Origin: Zygaena filipendulae
Lineage: Eukaryota > Arthropoda > Insecta > Lepidoptera > Zygaenidae
DNA length: 64,000 bases
Assembly (NCBI GenBank): GCA_907165275.2
Contig: OU015665.1
Coordinates: 620,001 to 684,000, forward strand
Reading direction: 5' to 3'
The notes beneath the pieces are model-generated. The model was not told the DNA's origin. It did no database searches and worked only from the letters and a program-made list of their open reading frames with translations. Made by a program: the position numbers and the translations under genes. The stretch's first letter is position 1. Every line of letters starts with the position of its first letter. This document shows, in pieces, positions 1-10,215 of this stretch.

Positions 1-27
1 TTTCTCTACCTACTCTTGACAACGTGT

Positions 28-176
28 AAGTTTCCGTGGGTATTCCGGGATAAAATTGCCCTATGTCCTTCTCTGTACCTCTGAAAACGTGTATGCAAAA
101 TTTCATGATGATCGGTTGAGCCATTAAGGCGTGAAAGAGTAACAAACAAACAAATTCGCTTACGCATTTATAATAA
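28..176 (-). mobile_element. Helitron (Lep1-type) fragment
   Basis: The stretch carries the conserved interior of the commonest Helitron family here (gggataaaa, ctatgtccttctctgtacc, ttcatgatgatcggttgag, cgtgaaag-gtaacaaacaaac) and ends in the 5'-terminal stretch gcatttataataatagta. The CTAG 3' end and its hairpin are missing or lie beyond the window start. Confidence 0.75.
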
Positions 177-179
177 TAG

Positions 180-560
180 TACTCAATGAGGATTACAATT
201 CAAACAGCGAAATTTTTTTGGTTTTTATCAGGGAAGTCTTCACATCACGAACTTATACATACCTTTTCATGCGGTTCCAAAAAATATGCCTTTCAAAAAG
301 GGACGACTGTATGCGCACATGACCAGCCTGGCGACCAAAGAGGACATACTTCAAGCACATATAGACGTGGAACTAAAGGAAATTGATTTGAAAAAATTTA
401 ATGTAACAGCAAAATTCACAAAATTCACTATATAAAACCTATATAAAACCCCAACTCAACCCGTTCGTTCGGCTATAGTTTAGTCGGGTTTGTTGTGATA
501 TGCACAAATTTTAAATATTCAAGTTATTTTTTTGGTATCGAATATTCATATTAATAAAAA
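180..560. other. no gene seen
   Basis: AT-rich sequence between a Helitron and a LINE. A short open frame at 186-386 has no recognisable domain and no splice or promoter support, so I treat it as chance. Confidence 0.4.
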
Positions 561-569
561 GTAGGTATT

Positions 570-2331
570 ATGGCGAGAGTATTATGTTAGGAGAAGACGT
601 TTCAAAGCCAAGCTCAAATGGTGTCAAAATAGGCAGGATCAGCTTAAAATGGATCTCCTCGCCTCCAACCATGCCGCAAAGAACTTTAAGAATTTTTGGA
701 AACAAACAAACCAAATGAATGTGAGGAATGCTTTTAGGGACCATTTTTCTGTGCGGTCACCATTGAGCTCAGTATCTAGTACTACCAACGATGCTGAGAC
801 TGTTACGACAGAGCGAAACACAAAAATATCTGCTAAGAGAGTGGCTAGAATTATTTCGAGAATGCAACGTGGAAAGTCGCTGGGTCATGATGGTCTCAGT
901 ATCGAACATTTTAAACATGCGGGAGTCCATTTGCCTCGAGTGTTGTCACTGTTCACTCTATGTTTGGGTCACTCTTATTTACCGGAACCGCTAATACGGA
1001 CAACAGTAGTCCCCATAGTTAAGAACAAGACGGGTGACACATCCGATATGAACAACTATCGACCCATCTCACTCGCTACCACTATCGCTAAAATGCTTGA
1101 CAGTCTGTTGAATGACTGCCTCTCAGAGTGCGTTGATGTGCATGACGCCCAGTTTGGGTTCAGGGCAGGACTATCCACTGAGAGTGCCATCCTAAGCTTG
1201 AAACACACAGTCAAGTACTACACTGCTAGGAAAACGCCGGTGTACGCGTGTTTCCTCGACTTGTCGAAAGCTTTTGATCTCGTTTCCTATGATGTGCTAT
1301 GGGACAAGTTGAGGGGCGCGGGTGTGCCGGCGGAGTATACATCCCTTCTCAGATACTGGTATGCTCACCAGACAAACCGGGTGAGATGGGTGGGTGCGCT
1401 GTCGGATGAGTACAAGATGGAATGTGGTGTAAGGCAGGGGGGGTTAAGTTCGCCTCTGTTATTTAATGTGTACGTGAACCAACTTATCGAGCGACTGAGC
1501 AACACTCATGTCGGCTGTCATATTGACGAAACCTGTGTCAATAACATATGTTACGCGGATGACATGGTGCTGCTCAGTCCATCGATAAGCGGGCTGAGAG
1601 AGTTACTATCGACCTGCGAGGTGTATGCGGAGGTGCATGGCCTTAAATACAACTCTAATAAGAGTGAGATCTTAGTTTTTAAAGCGCCTAAACAAACGCC
1701 CCGCCGTGTACCTCCGGTATATCTCAACGGCGTAGTACTACATGTGGTCGATAGGCATGTTGTCACCAGTGACCTCCGGGATGATAGCGACATAGAGCGC
1801 GAGCGCAGGGCGTTGGCGGTGAGGAGCAATATGCTCGCTCGTAGGTTCGCTCGTTGCACGACAGACGTCAAAGTAACTCTATTTAAGGCGTTCTGTCAGT
1901 CCTTCTATTCGAGCGGCCTGTGGGTGTCATATGCAAGTCGAACCTACAATGTCCTGCGCGTGCAGTTTAACAACGCCTTCAGGATGCTGTTGCGACTGCC
2001 ACGGCGCTGCAGTGCGTCTGACATGTTTGTTGAAGCTCGCACCGATGGCTTTCATGCCATTATGCGCAAGAAAGCGGCTTCCTTGCTGCAGCGCCTGTAT
2101 CACTCGGAACAGCATCCTGAAAATGATAGCTCATAGACTGGACTGTCCCTTCCGGAGACACTGGGTGTGCCTTGCTGGTGCACAACCATGAAATTTATTT
2201 AATGTTTTTTGTTTTGATAAAATACTAATAATACTAACATAGAATGTAAGCAGAACTTGTTATTAACTTCTCACTAACCATTTATGGACTTATTGTCTGA
2301 AATAAAGATTTTATTATTATTATTATTATAA
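570..2331 (+). mobile_element. 5'-truncated non-LTR retrotransposon (LINE)
   Basis: This is a LINE copy that keeps the reverse-transcriptase ORF and its 3' UTR but lacks the endonuclease half. The reading frame stays open upstream of the first ATG to about 565, with a basic RRRRFKAK-like stretch, so the truncation point lies near there. After the ORF come about 180 bp of UTR, an AATAAA at about 2301 and a (TTA)n tail ending near 2331. A second, antisense fragment of the same family lies at 14936-15085. The clade is not resolved; CR1/Rex1-like is my best guess from the RT block. Confidence 0.85.
649..2136 (+). CDS. LINE reverse transcriptase (partial ORF2)
   Basis: 495 codons encode the RT domain that copies LINE RNA at the nicked target. 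Visible motifs in order are NYRPISLATTIAKML near residue 135, QFGFRAGLST near 165, motif A FLDLSKAFDLV near 202, motif B GVRQGGLSSPLLFNVYVNQL near 260, catalytic YADD at 302-305 in CYADDMVLLSPS, and NSNKSEILVF near 335. A thumb-like region of about 150 residues follows and ends at a TAG. The N-terminal endonuclease domain is absent, so the copy cannot be autonomous. The frame itself is unbroken across the whole RT, which suggests fairly recent insertion. The ATG is simply the first in the truncated frame and is unlikely to be the native start. Confidence 0.9.
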   Translation: MDLLASNHAAKNFKNFWKQTNQMNVRNAFRDHFSVRSPLSSVSSTTNDAETVTTERNTKISAKRVARIISRMQRGKSLGHDGLSIEHFKHAGVHLPRVLSLFTLCLGHSYLPEPLIRTTVVPIVKNKTGDTSDMNNYRPISLATTIAKMLDSLLNDCLSECVDVHDAQFGFRAGLSTESAILSLKHTVKYYTARKTPVYACFLDLSKAFDLVSYDVLWDKLRGAGVPAEYTSLLRYWYAHQTNRVRWVGALSDEYKMECGVRQGGLSSPLLFNVYVNQLIERLSNTHVGCHIDETCVNNICYADDMVLLSPSISGLRELLSTCEVYAEVHGLKYNSNKSEILVFKAPKQTPRRVPPVYLNGVVLHVVDRHVVTSDLRDDSDIERERRALAVRSNMLARRFARCTTDVKVTLFKAFCQSFYSSGLWVSYASRTYNVLRVQFNNAFRMLLRLPRRCSASDMFVEARTDGFHAIMRKKAASLLQRLYHSEQHPENDSS

Positions 2332-2925
2332 CACATCAAAACCTTCTTATTTCCAACTTAGGTATTTACTAGTCTATATTACCATATTTTTATTATTACA
2401 ATTTTGTTCTATTTTTTCTATACAAAAAAATATCATTGTAGATATAAAAAGATAGTTGAGAGATGATTGTATTGTATTTCAATTATATTTCGCATATCTG
2501 TGGCCGACATAAAATATTTTTTTTCAATAATCAAAGAGCGTCTGAGGTAATCTCAAACTGTCTGCTGCCAAAACCGCAGACAGGAGGTTATATAATGTTT
2601 TTGATTATTCAAAAGAGAATCTACCGTCCCTTAGCCAAGTTGATCTATCGTTAACGCATAGAAAACTAAGGAAAGAACCGTCATATCACGTGGTCGCGTC
2701 AAATAGTCCATTAAAAAGTACAGTTTAGCGTGACCCGTGACATGACGGTTCGTTCTTTCCTTATCTTAATCAATCAATCAAAAAATTTTTATTCAATTAA
2801 TCCTTTACAGGCGCTTTTGAATAGTCAATAAATAAAAACAATAATAATAATAATGAAAAATAATAGATTACTAAAACATTTCTCTTACATAACAATATAT
2901 GATAATATTAATAAAATAAAAACAA

Positions 2926-3240
2926 TTATGTCCATGGAGACTTATCGCTCATGTAAGCGTTAGTGGTATAGTATCCCTTTTTTAACAAGGAGTTTTTTAT
3001 GGTACTCCTGAATTTTTCAAATGGTAGTTCCAAAATAGATTTCGGAATTTTATTATAGAAATGAACACCTTGGCCCACAAAAAATGCCTTGACCTTTTGT
3101 AGTCTACATGATGGCAGCACTAAGTTTTCCTTATTTCTCGTATTGAAACTATGCACGTCACTGTGTCTTATCTTAGATAATGGGGTGGGCAAGTAAAGCC
3201 TCGGTACTTCGACCCTTGGCATCTTTTGTACCATCCCCAT
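2926..3240 (-). pseudogene. LINE RT C-terminal fragment (CR1/Jockey-like)
   Basis: 104 codons read as the conserved tail of a CR1/Jockey-type polyprotein: HSFNTRNKENLVLP, then CRLQKVKAFFVGQGVHFYNK and IPKSILELPFEKFRSTIK. In these families this block closes the ORF about 30 residues before the stop. Everything upstream (endonuclease, RT) is missing. The 3' UTR and tail follow toward lower coordinates. Confidence 0.75.
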
Positions 3241-3255
3241 CCTGTGCTCCTCCCT

Positions 3256-3419
3256 CTACTCCCTGAGAACCTCGGCGGCGAAGGCTAGTGTGCAGTGGAG
3301 GGGTAAGAACCTAAAGTCCTCTGGTTCTGGGTAAGACGTCCCCAGAAGGTCCATACGTTTACGCGCCAAGGCATCACACTCGCACATAAGATGTACCTTT
3401 CCACCTCTACGCGATTATG
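3256..3419 (-). pseudogene. fragment of a second LINE ORF (Cys/His end)
   Basis: The minus-strand frame reads GKVHLMCECDALARKRMDLL, then GTSYPEPEDFRFLPLHC, and stops at TAG 3256-3258. The HLxCxCxALxxxR pattern is the terminal motif found after the RNase H or RT region of several LINE clades (I, R1, LOA-like). It belongs to a different element from the CR1-like fragment directly downstream, so the insertion is a mosaic. Confidence 0.6.
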
Positions 3420-3699
3420 TTCCTTAGTTTCTATATGGTATCAACGATTGTAAGTTGTCAACTTGGCATACTATTATATTATCTGTGGCTTTGCCTAGTA
3501 TAGTATTATATTATCTGTGACTTGGCTAAGTGGGTTGACTTATCAACGCTCAACTGAAACTATGTATACTGAAAAATTAAAAGTCAAAGCGCACCCTTTT
3601 ATAAGTTTATAGGACAACATATTTTTAGGTATCATTACAATTTTTTTCGATTGTTGTACAAAGATAGTTGAGAATATTGTAGAGTATTTTATTAAATTA

Positions 3700-3897
3700 C
3701 GTACGGGGGACGGCCCACGGTTTCACCCGCGATAATTTTAAAGTTCCCGCAGGAATTCCGGGACAAAAGTAACCTATATCCTTTCTGTACCCCTGACAAC
3801 GTATATGCAAAGTTACATGATGATCGGTTGAGCCGTTGAGGCGTGAAAGCGCAACAAACAAACAAACTCACTTTCGCATTTATAATATAGTAAGGAT
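3700..3897 (-). mobile_element. Helitron (Lep1-type), nearly full length
   Basis: It has hairpin-end remnants (cacggtttcacccgcg), the standard interior, and a 5' end reading gcatttataatatagtaagga before T. The CTAG 3' terminus has decayed to gacgg. Confidence 0.8.
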
Positions 3898-3924
3898 TTA
3901 GGTAGGTACCACCGCTTAAAACCA

Positions 3925-4129
3925 GGTAAGTAAGTAGGTACTCTAAGCTGTCGCCAAGCACCTGACGGTGTGTTCCGGCAGTCCCACTTGAAAGCCAGTT
4001 CCCATCCCCATTCCAGGTCGGCAACGCACCTGCATGCCTTCTGGTGTTGCAGATGTCTATGGGCGGCGGTAATCACTTACCATCAGGTGTACCACTTGCC
4101 CGTTTGCCCCGTATGACATAAAAAAAAAA
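3925..4129 (+). mobile_element. RTE-like LINE/SINE 3' end with poly(A)
   Basis: The sequence contains gcaacgcacctgcatgcc, tctggtgttgcag and cggcggtaatcacttaccat, followed by a cgtttgcccc block and a run of A at 4119-4129. This 3' module is very common in Lepidoptera and is usually attributed to RTE-type non-LTR elements. The 5' part is truncated, and I see no coding frame in it. Confidence 0.7.
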
Positions 4130-4139
4130 GCTTTAAATT

Positions 4140-4690
4140 TGAAATTGTCAACCGTGAACCAATTGTGATGAAATAAAGTAAATATACCTAGCTTTTGATT
4201 GAAACATTTTTTAAATCAGTTTAATGCTTTTCTTAGTAAAACCAATTGGATAAGAAACGAGTTTTATTATATTAATTTATGTTACCTACGTAAATACCTA
4301 TTATTAGATAATCTATTGGCTTGGATTATCTACCTAATGGTTATCGCACGTCATACTAAAGCTTCGAATAGGTGGCTCTGTCATGTGGGTTGTTACGTTT
4401 TTGTTCTTAGTTAACTCACAAAATGATAAAAGAAAAAAGTTGTGTTCAATAAAAACAATGCCCTATCTCCAAGGATGTAGGTCTAGTTTCGAAGTGACTT
4501 CGTGCTAGTTGTCACATTAGAACCTTGCGACACAATTCGACCAATCAGTGTAAACTAGTTCGGAACACGTGGATTAGGAAATAAATGGAGTCTTGCTTGC
4601 TTGCTAAATAATCTTGTAATCACCTACTTATGATAAATAGTTCATTTATTTCAAACAGGTACCTACTTATTAATCAATTTATTATTATTA
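4140..4690. other. no gene seen
   Basis: AT-rich DNA. The open frame at 4199-4414 has no known domain. Nothing else stands out. Confidence 0.4.
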
Positions 4691-4693
4691 ATC

Positions 4694-4978
4694 GACGACC
4701 CGATTGGCGCAATGGTCACCATGCCTGCCCGCTAATCAAGAGGTTCCGGGTTCGATTCCCGGTGGGGGTGGACTTTGTGTGATGAATACAGAGTTCCATT
4801 TTCCAGTCTGGGTGTATATATATATATATATATATATCTATAGTATAATATATATGTAATAATATGTGTAGTAAGTACACGTTTGCATGGTTTCCACGAC
4901 ACAAGCTTATAGCTTAGTGTGGGATCAAGTAGATCTGTGTGTTGTGAAGTGGATTATTATTATTATTATTATTATTTT
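4694..4978 (+). mobile_element. tRNA-derived SINE, full length
   Basis: The head carries the pol III internal promoter: A box tggcgcaatggtcacc and B box ggttcgattccc, within a tRNA-like arm structure. The body (gtgtgatgaatacagag, gtttccacgac, gtgggatcaagtagatctg) contains a (TA)n run at 4814-4837, and the 3' end is an (ATT)n tail at 4951-4977. It is a transposon rather than a tRNA gene, because head, body and tail recur together at 15655-15929. Confidence 0.88.
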
Positions 4979-5097
4979 ATGTACCTACTAATAAAGCTAC
5001 TTACCACAAAAAAAAATCAAACGAGACTCAATTCATTTCATGTTCAATAAGGTAGTTATAATATCTATCTTCTATCATACTACTACTAGGTACTACC

Positions 5098-5370
5098 TAT
5101 AATAAAAGAGTAGAATCCGCGATTCTGTACATTGAATATTTTTAAGAATTTACATACGATAAAAGAAGAGTATAACCAACTTCAAAAAAAGAGTTGTTAA
5201 ATTATTTTCTGTCTGTTCTACTGAACGGAGTGTCATGCGGTTTTCAAAGGTAGATTAAGCTTAGCCTGAAGCTACATATAGGCTTTGTTTTATTCAAATC
5301 GGATGTCGGGAATAAAAGTGGTTACATAAAAACTTTTCACGCGGGTCGTGAAACCGCGGGGCACAGCTAG
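5098..5370 (+). mobile_element. Helitron, variant 5' half, CTAG end intact
   Basis: The 3' end is typical (gtgaaaccgcggggcacag then ctag before T). The 5' half differs from the main family: ctataataaaagagtagaat, gattctgtacattgaatat, ataaccaacttc. The same 5' half recurs inverted at 7930-8178 and, more diverged, at 8335-8565, which shows a second subfamily using the common 3' hairpin. Confidence 0.75.
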
Positions 5371-5371
5371 T

Positions 5372-5860
5372 TCCAAATATGTACCCACAATCGAAACTGA
5401 ATATAACGACGTCTACTCAGACGGACGACCAATAATGCCAAGCTCCCGGCCGAATCCCTATCTAGACACGCGCAGCGTGTCAAGCCAAAGTTCTCAAGCT
5501 GACAGAACTGGCGAGCAGCACCGTGTGTAATATTACACGAACCATTTGGAGCCACTTTTCACCCCCCATAATTCCAAAACCATTTAACTTAAACATGTCA
5601 ATTTTGGCTCATATATTAAGACTTGCGAGATAAATATGTGCTCCAAATTTCATTAGCACACCTCTAACGATTATTTAGATATTAACCTCGAAAAATCGTG
5701 ATTTTTATCACTGACTGACCTATAGACCAAAATTATAACGCACTTCCGGATGGCCTAGGAACTTGATATTTGGCATCAAGGTAGACTTTTAGGCGTAAAC
5801 AAAGGGAAAAATCTGAAAACCCCTATATAAACATGAATTAAGTACCTAAATATACATGAA
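5372..5860. other. no gene seen
   Basis: A short open frame at 5348-5530 begins inside the Helitron end and has low-complexity serine-rich content, with no domain. The remainder resembles diverged transposon interior (ctccaaatttcattagcaca, ggcctaggaacttgat). Confidence 0.35.
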
Positions 5861-5874
5861 ATAAACCTTTCATT

Positions 5875-5925
5875 CCGGAATTCCTGCGGGAATTCCGATA
5901 TTAACGCGAGTGAAACCGCGGGAAA
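5875..5925 (+). mobile_element. Helitron 3' fragment
   Basis: It keeps the inverted block ggaattcctgcgggaattcc and the hairpin sequence gagtgaaaccgcggg, but no CTAG follows directly. Confidence 0.55.
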
Positions 5926-6219
5926 TATTTTTTGCGTGTTGTAAAGTTTTGTGGACTAAAATCACTGGGCGACACTAGTTTTGATCTGTTTTCACACTAA
6001 ACTGAGTTGAGGACCCTTCTGCGTATAAAAAGGTATATTTTCTTGTGTGATGCGTGCGGTTGTAAATTAACATGGCCGAGCACCAGCGATCTATAAAGTC
6101 ATTGTTTTGCCGTCACGAGAGTTGTATCACAAGCGGGGCCGGTCACGACACCTGTATATGACTTTATTTCGTAGAGGAGCCTCAGCCTAGGGGCGTGCTA
6201 GGAGTTACGAAATCTATAT

Positions 6220-6393
6220 CTATACATAATATAAATAAAAATGAAGTGTCTGTTTGGAATTCCAAATAAACTGCTTTTCACTAAATGCATATGATACTAG
6301 GTATATACGGTATACGGTAGGTACTTTCATTAAAAAAAAATTGATAGTTTGCTTGTTCCGGCTAATATCTGAAACGTCTGGACCGATTTTAAC
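6220..6393 (+). mobile_element. Helitron 5' half fused to a SINE
   Basis: The sequence matches the 5' half of the copies at 32439 and 55560 (aaataaaaatgaagtgtctg, cttttcactaaatgcata, tctgaaacgtctggaccg, attttaacggga). It then switches abruptly at about 6391 into the antisense tRNA-SINE head. The Helitron 3' end never appears. Confidence 0.7.
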
Positions 6394-6455
6394 GGGAATC
6401 GAACCCGGAACCTCTTTAAATAGCAGGCAGGCATGATCTACTGCGCCACTGGTCA
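6391..6455 (-). mobile_element. tRNA-SINE head fragment
   Basis: Antisense B box (gggaatcgaacccgga) and A box (tactgcgccactggtca), diverged from the other copies. The body and tail are missing, because the fragment abuts the Helitron half at the B-box side. Confidence 0.7.
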
Positions 6456-7925
6456 TCCGTTATGTCAGGTTCGAAATGTGACTACAACAGAGGCGAATGT
6501 TCCAAAAATGCGATGTGCGAAGGCCACTATAAAGCATTTTGTGTTTTCGGTGTCTTACAAAAAGAAAACTGTTTTTAAAGCGAACGTATCATACAAATTG
6601 CCTGCATAACATGCATCCCTATTTCTGAATCGACTTTCCTCTAACTCACTTGAAAACCAGTCGCTATTTACAACATTTGTAAAGTAATTTTCCGGTCACA
6701 ATTTAACACAATCACACTTAGGCTAGTGCCAGCGGCTAGTCGGTTACCACCTCGATGGTAGATAAGTGGTGTGGAAGCTAATCTACTGGTATCAAACTAA
6801 TTTGTGTTCCGTTGCGCAGTGCGGCTGATGAGGCTCGAGTGGGGTTGTATTATAAAGCTTGTCCGTCTATTTATCACAAGTACGCAATACTGTCGCCGCA
6901 CTCGCACTATTAAAGAGATATTATTAATACGTCATGCATAGCTAAGATGCGCGCCACGATATGTTTATCGAACGAAAGATAAAATTGTCGACACGACAAA
7001 TATTTGTGGGCGTCCGTCCAAGCAAAAAAGTGCAGTAGTGGGGTATTGAGTTAAGACTAGATTCGGTTAAACATTTTTTACCACTGGTAGACAAAACGAT
7101 ATAATACGTCGACGAGAATCGATAAAATGGCTCGATAAAATTTTATCATGTTGCGCATCCTAGCTCCGATGATCTCGCACATTTAAAACTGCTAATTAAG
7201 TAGCGGGGCGCGTCATTTTGGTTTATACAAGCTATACCTAATACCACATATTGATAAAATTACCGAACACTGTGTATCAAAGGGATTTATTGACAAGAAC
7301 TTGAACAATTTAGGTGCCTATTTTATTTTTTACAAGTCATCAACTCTTCATTATTACAATAAGTACTTATACAAATAGTAGACGATTTCTTTAAAAAAAA
7401 AAAACACTCGTACTTTTGTATTTTTGCCATAATAGCAAACACTGAATTCGATATATGGTACTGACAATGCAGTTCGGTAAAAACCGAAGACAGCTCGCAA
7501 CCCTGAGCTTAATGTACAAGCACATAAAAACTACGTATTAAATGGTATCAGTGATCATCTAGGTAACTTAGATATGTAATAAAACTATAACTTGGCCATA
7601 TCTGTCTGTACTATTCTATCTAATGTGTATGTAATTAAATGCCGCACTTTCTACTTATTTTTTCTCTTCCCTCTCCACTTATAGTTTTTAGCAATATAAC
7701 TTACTACTTGCTTATTGTTTAATAAATAAAGTCTAGTTGTCCATTAAGTGTATTATCGTCCACTAAACTACATTAACTCACAAAAGAGGTTAAAATATAT
7801 TGTAAATATATCACCGTAAAATTGTATATCTCGCGAGATTGTAAACTGTCAAAAGATTATGTATCATAACATATTGCTTAGATACATTTTAATGCATTTA
7901 ACGCATTATTTTTCTTGATTCCGAT
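6456..7925. other. unique non-coding stretch, possible regulatory DNA
   Basis: No coding potential and no recognised repeat. It is less AT-rich than its surroundings between 6720 and 7200 and holds several GATA-type sites (tagataagtgg near 6760, gaaagataaaattg near 6970). That would fit an enhancer, but nothing here proves it. A poly(A) run lies at about 7390. Confidence 0.3.
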
Positions 7926-7929
7926 TAAA

Positions 7930-8178
7930 ATTAAAAAAGTCCATATGTACCTCTAGACTAAGTTTAATCTATCTGTGAAAACCGCAATCCGTTCAGTAGA
8001 TTTGGAGAGACAGACAGGCAGACAAAGATCGCGTACAGACAGACAGACGGACACAAAAGAATTTTAAAAACTTTTTTGTGGTTGGTTACTCTCCTTCTAT
8101 CGCCCCCTGTCAATTTTTGTTAAAAATATTTAATGTACAGAATCACAGATTCTACTATTTTATTATAGTACAATTTAT
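7930..8178 (-). mobile_element. Helitron variant, 5' half
   Basis: Inverted relative of the 5098-5370 copy: on the minus strand it reads ataataaaatagtagaatct, gattctgtacattaaatat and agtaaccaaccac, then a gtctgtctg run and ctactgaacggatt. The 3' hairpin and CTAG are absent, so the copy is truncated near 7930. Confidence 0.65.
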
Positions 8179-8334
8179 AAAGGATAGATATTTACTATTG
8201 AGGACTTTTTTGGAGATCTTTTGAAGACCATCATCTTTGTAATACATACTTTTAGTGTATGATCAACGTATGCGAGGATAAGAGCTCGAAAGCGAGTTTT
8301 TAAACGGGTGCTTCAAATTTATCGTCACTGCTCA

Positions 8335-8565
8335 GCTCCTATGTGTCTTAGCGTTATGTTATATAGCCTATAAGCTGCCCAGGAGTATGGACTACAATCG
8401 TACCAAGTTTGGTTAAAACCCCTTCAGTAGTTTTTGACCCAGACAGACAGACAAAAAATTTACTGATTGCATTTTTAGCATCAGCATTGATGACCATTCA
8501 TCCTGCAATATTAATTTTGAATTATTCAATGTACAGGATTGACCTCTCTACAGTTTTATTATAAG
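8335..8565 (-). mobile_element. diverged Helitron variant
   Basis: It shares the 5' signature (attataataaaactgtagag-like, cctgtacattgaat on the minus strand), a gtctgtctg run and the ctactgaagggg block with neighbouring variants. No intact 3' end is visible. Confidence 0.5.
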
Positions 8566-8617
8566 TATACATATAGATTGTATTTGTACAGGAGTGGAAC
8601 CGTGGGCTACAGTTAAG

Positions 8618-8887
8618 TCAATGATATTTAAGTCGCTGCCGCTTATGAATAAAGTCGCACCCGAACAGTATATGTACTAAGTAAAACCGGCGCGGACGTA
8701 TCCCGATATGTTCAGCCTTCACCATCCAAATCAACGAAGCGATTTTTACATAACATTCCTGCACCATTGGCATTTTAAACAACAGTGTTAATAACACCAC
8801 AGGTAGCGAAGCGGTAATGAAAGGTGTTCTATTGAGTTCCCTCGATCGACCATCGATTACAGCAGATGTAATTCTGAGAAATAACAA
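8618..8887 (-). other. open frame of unknown origin
   Basis: An 89-codon minus-strand frame with a hydrophobic middle (SLPVVLLTLLFKMPMVQ) and a basic end (HIGIRPRRFYLVHI). I do not recognise a family. It has no splice sites, promoter or neighbours that would support a gene, so a decayed transposon piece or chance is more likely. Confidence 0.2.
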
Positions 8888-9192
8888 GACAATAGGGGGG
8901 GCTTGGAACAGGTTTCAAGCGGTTCTTAAAAGCCATCTCCAAACGAAGATGTTTAATGTATAAATATTATTGCTCAATTATATGTTGTTTGTGCGATAGC
9001 AAGATGTGTTTAAGAGATAACAGTTGAATTTCTAAGACGGAATTTAATTGGTATCCTAGACAATGAAGATAAGAAAACGAACCTCGTTTCTTAGAAGTGA
9101 AGTAAAAATTATCCTGACGGACGGTCAGCAGTCAAATGGATAAAATCATAAGGTAGATTGAACAAAAATATTTAAAACGAAACTATAACCTG

Positions 9193-9540
9193 CTGGCTTA
9201 CTCTTGACGCAATCGAGTAAGGGTCATACTCTTGACGTGATCGTGATAGGATCAAATCGAATTCGAATCGAAATGAGATCGAAACAGATTTTGCTACTTT
9301 TGAAGCTTTGGGATCGTGTCTCTATCGAATTTATCTGTCTTTCTCGATTTTAATACTGTCGTGATACTGACTTGACGGACGTTATCTTTTCGATTCCAAA
9401 TATGATTTGATTTCGATATCAAAGGTAGGTATGTAGTAGGTAGTATCTAGGTACTAAAATGACAACGAGGTGAAATCAAATCGAAGTCAAATCAAAATCG
9501 AAATCAGCCTCAAATCATTTTCAAGAGTAAGTCTCCAGGC
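9193..9540. mobile_element. MITE (family F) with cttactcttga ends
   Basis: The left end ctggcttactcttgacgcaa and right end cattttcaagagtaagtctcc form terminal inverted repeats. The interior is built from degenerate six-base units (aaatcg, aaatca). A second copy lies in opposite orientation at 18361-18686, aligning along most of its length. Confidence 0.7.
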
Positions 9541-9822
9541 TTGCGAAAAGGCCATAAAAGTTTGTATAAAGAATTTAATGATTATATAAATTGGATGCCA
9601 ACGTATGGCGGTTGTATTTACTCTCGTGTATTCTATTAAAACTTTCGATTGCAATTTTATGGATCTTCATAGTACATCTAACAACCTGCAACACTCGAGA
9701 ATCGACAACAAATCGAGCTATTGATCCCTTGCATGGAATTCGTCATGAATTCATGATGGTGCCTGGTGGTAGGGTGATATGTACTTAAACAAACTGGTAG
9801 GTACATTTTGCATTCCCTGTTC

Positions 9823-9960
9823 TGAGGAAGAGTAAGTATTGATTAAGTAGGATTAAGGATTAGTAGGAATTAAGTTAAATTAGTTAATTATTAAATTTTT
9901 AATAAATTTAATTTAGTTAAATTAGTAGGATTAAGTAGGAAGAGTAAGTATTGATTAAGA
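9823..9960 (+). repeat. direct repeat flanking low-complexity DNA
   Basis: The unit gaagagtaagtattgattaa occurs at about 9826 and again at about 9940. Between them is gattaagtagg/ttaaatt-type low-complexity sequence. It looks like a local tandem duplication of about 115 bp. Confidence 0.55.
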
Positions 9961-10007
9961 AATAGAACAAAATATATCTCATTCCACACAATTTTTGTTG
10001 CAATTCC

Positions 10008-10215
10008 TATCCTCACATAAATGCGAAATTGAGTTTGTTTGTTTGTTTGTTACCAAGGCTTTAACGCCACACGGCTCAACGGGTCATCATGAAATTTTGC
10101 ATACACGCTGTCGGGGATACAAAGAAGGACATAGGATAAAAGAATTTAGAAAATCAGTTCACTAGATCCAGAGATTACCCCCTATAACCTCACAAACATT
10201 ACCTCTTTATAATAG
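10008..10215 (+). mobile_element. Helitron mosaic with two 5' halves
   Basis: The first part (10008-10145) reads as a plus-strand main-family copy (aaatgcgaaattgagtttg, acggctcaacgggtcatcat, caaagaaggacatagg). It then joins at about 10146 an inverted 5' module (gttcactagatccagagatt, taccccctataacctcac) that recurs at 21085-21185. Confidence 0.55.

Larger units (their letters stand above)
2764..3419 (-). mobile_element. chimeric LINE insertion with 7-bp target duplication
   Basis: The block interrupts the MITE and is bounded by TTCCTTA on both sides (2757-2763 and 3420-3426). On the minus strand it ends in an AT-rich 3' end with a (ttga)n-like tail at 2764-2790. It contains two different LINE coding ends in series, described in the next two entries. 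Together with the duplication this looks like one 5'-truncated retrotransposition event or two stacked ones. Confidence 0.7.
2623..3539. mobile_element. palindromic MITE (family A), split by a LINE insertion
   Basis: The left end (cccttagccaagttgatc, then gttaacgcatagaaaacta) mirrors the right arm (tatggtatcaacgattg, tgtcaacttggc). Inner arms aaggaaagaaccgtcat and atgacggttcgttctttcc also pair. Between the arms sits a foreign block at 2764-3419. Without it the MITE is about 190 bp to the inner right end, like the clean copy at 13261-13452. The outermost right end seems stretched by two imperfect copies of a tattatattatctgtg unit at 3469-3535. Confidence 0.7.

Noticed and set aside
1551..1871. 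106-codon minus-strand frame in the LINE
   Set aside because: Shadow of the reverse transcriptase frame.
4694..4770. tRNA gene (good A and B boxes)
   Set aside because: The head is followed by a conserved SINE body and an (ATT)n tail and recurs at 15655-15929 and 27919-28024, so it is a SINE and not a functional tRNA.
4716..4904. 62-codon minus-strand protein
   Set aside because: It translates SINE sequence, including the TA run (IYIYIYI); the same peptide appears from the SINE at 27919-28024.
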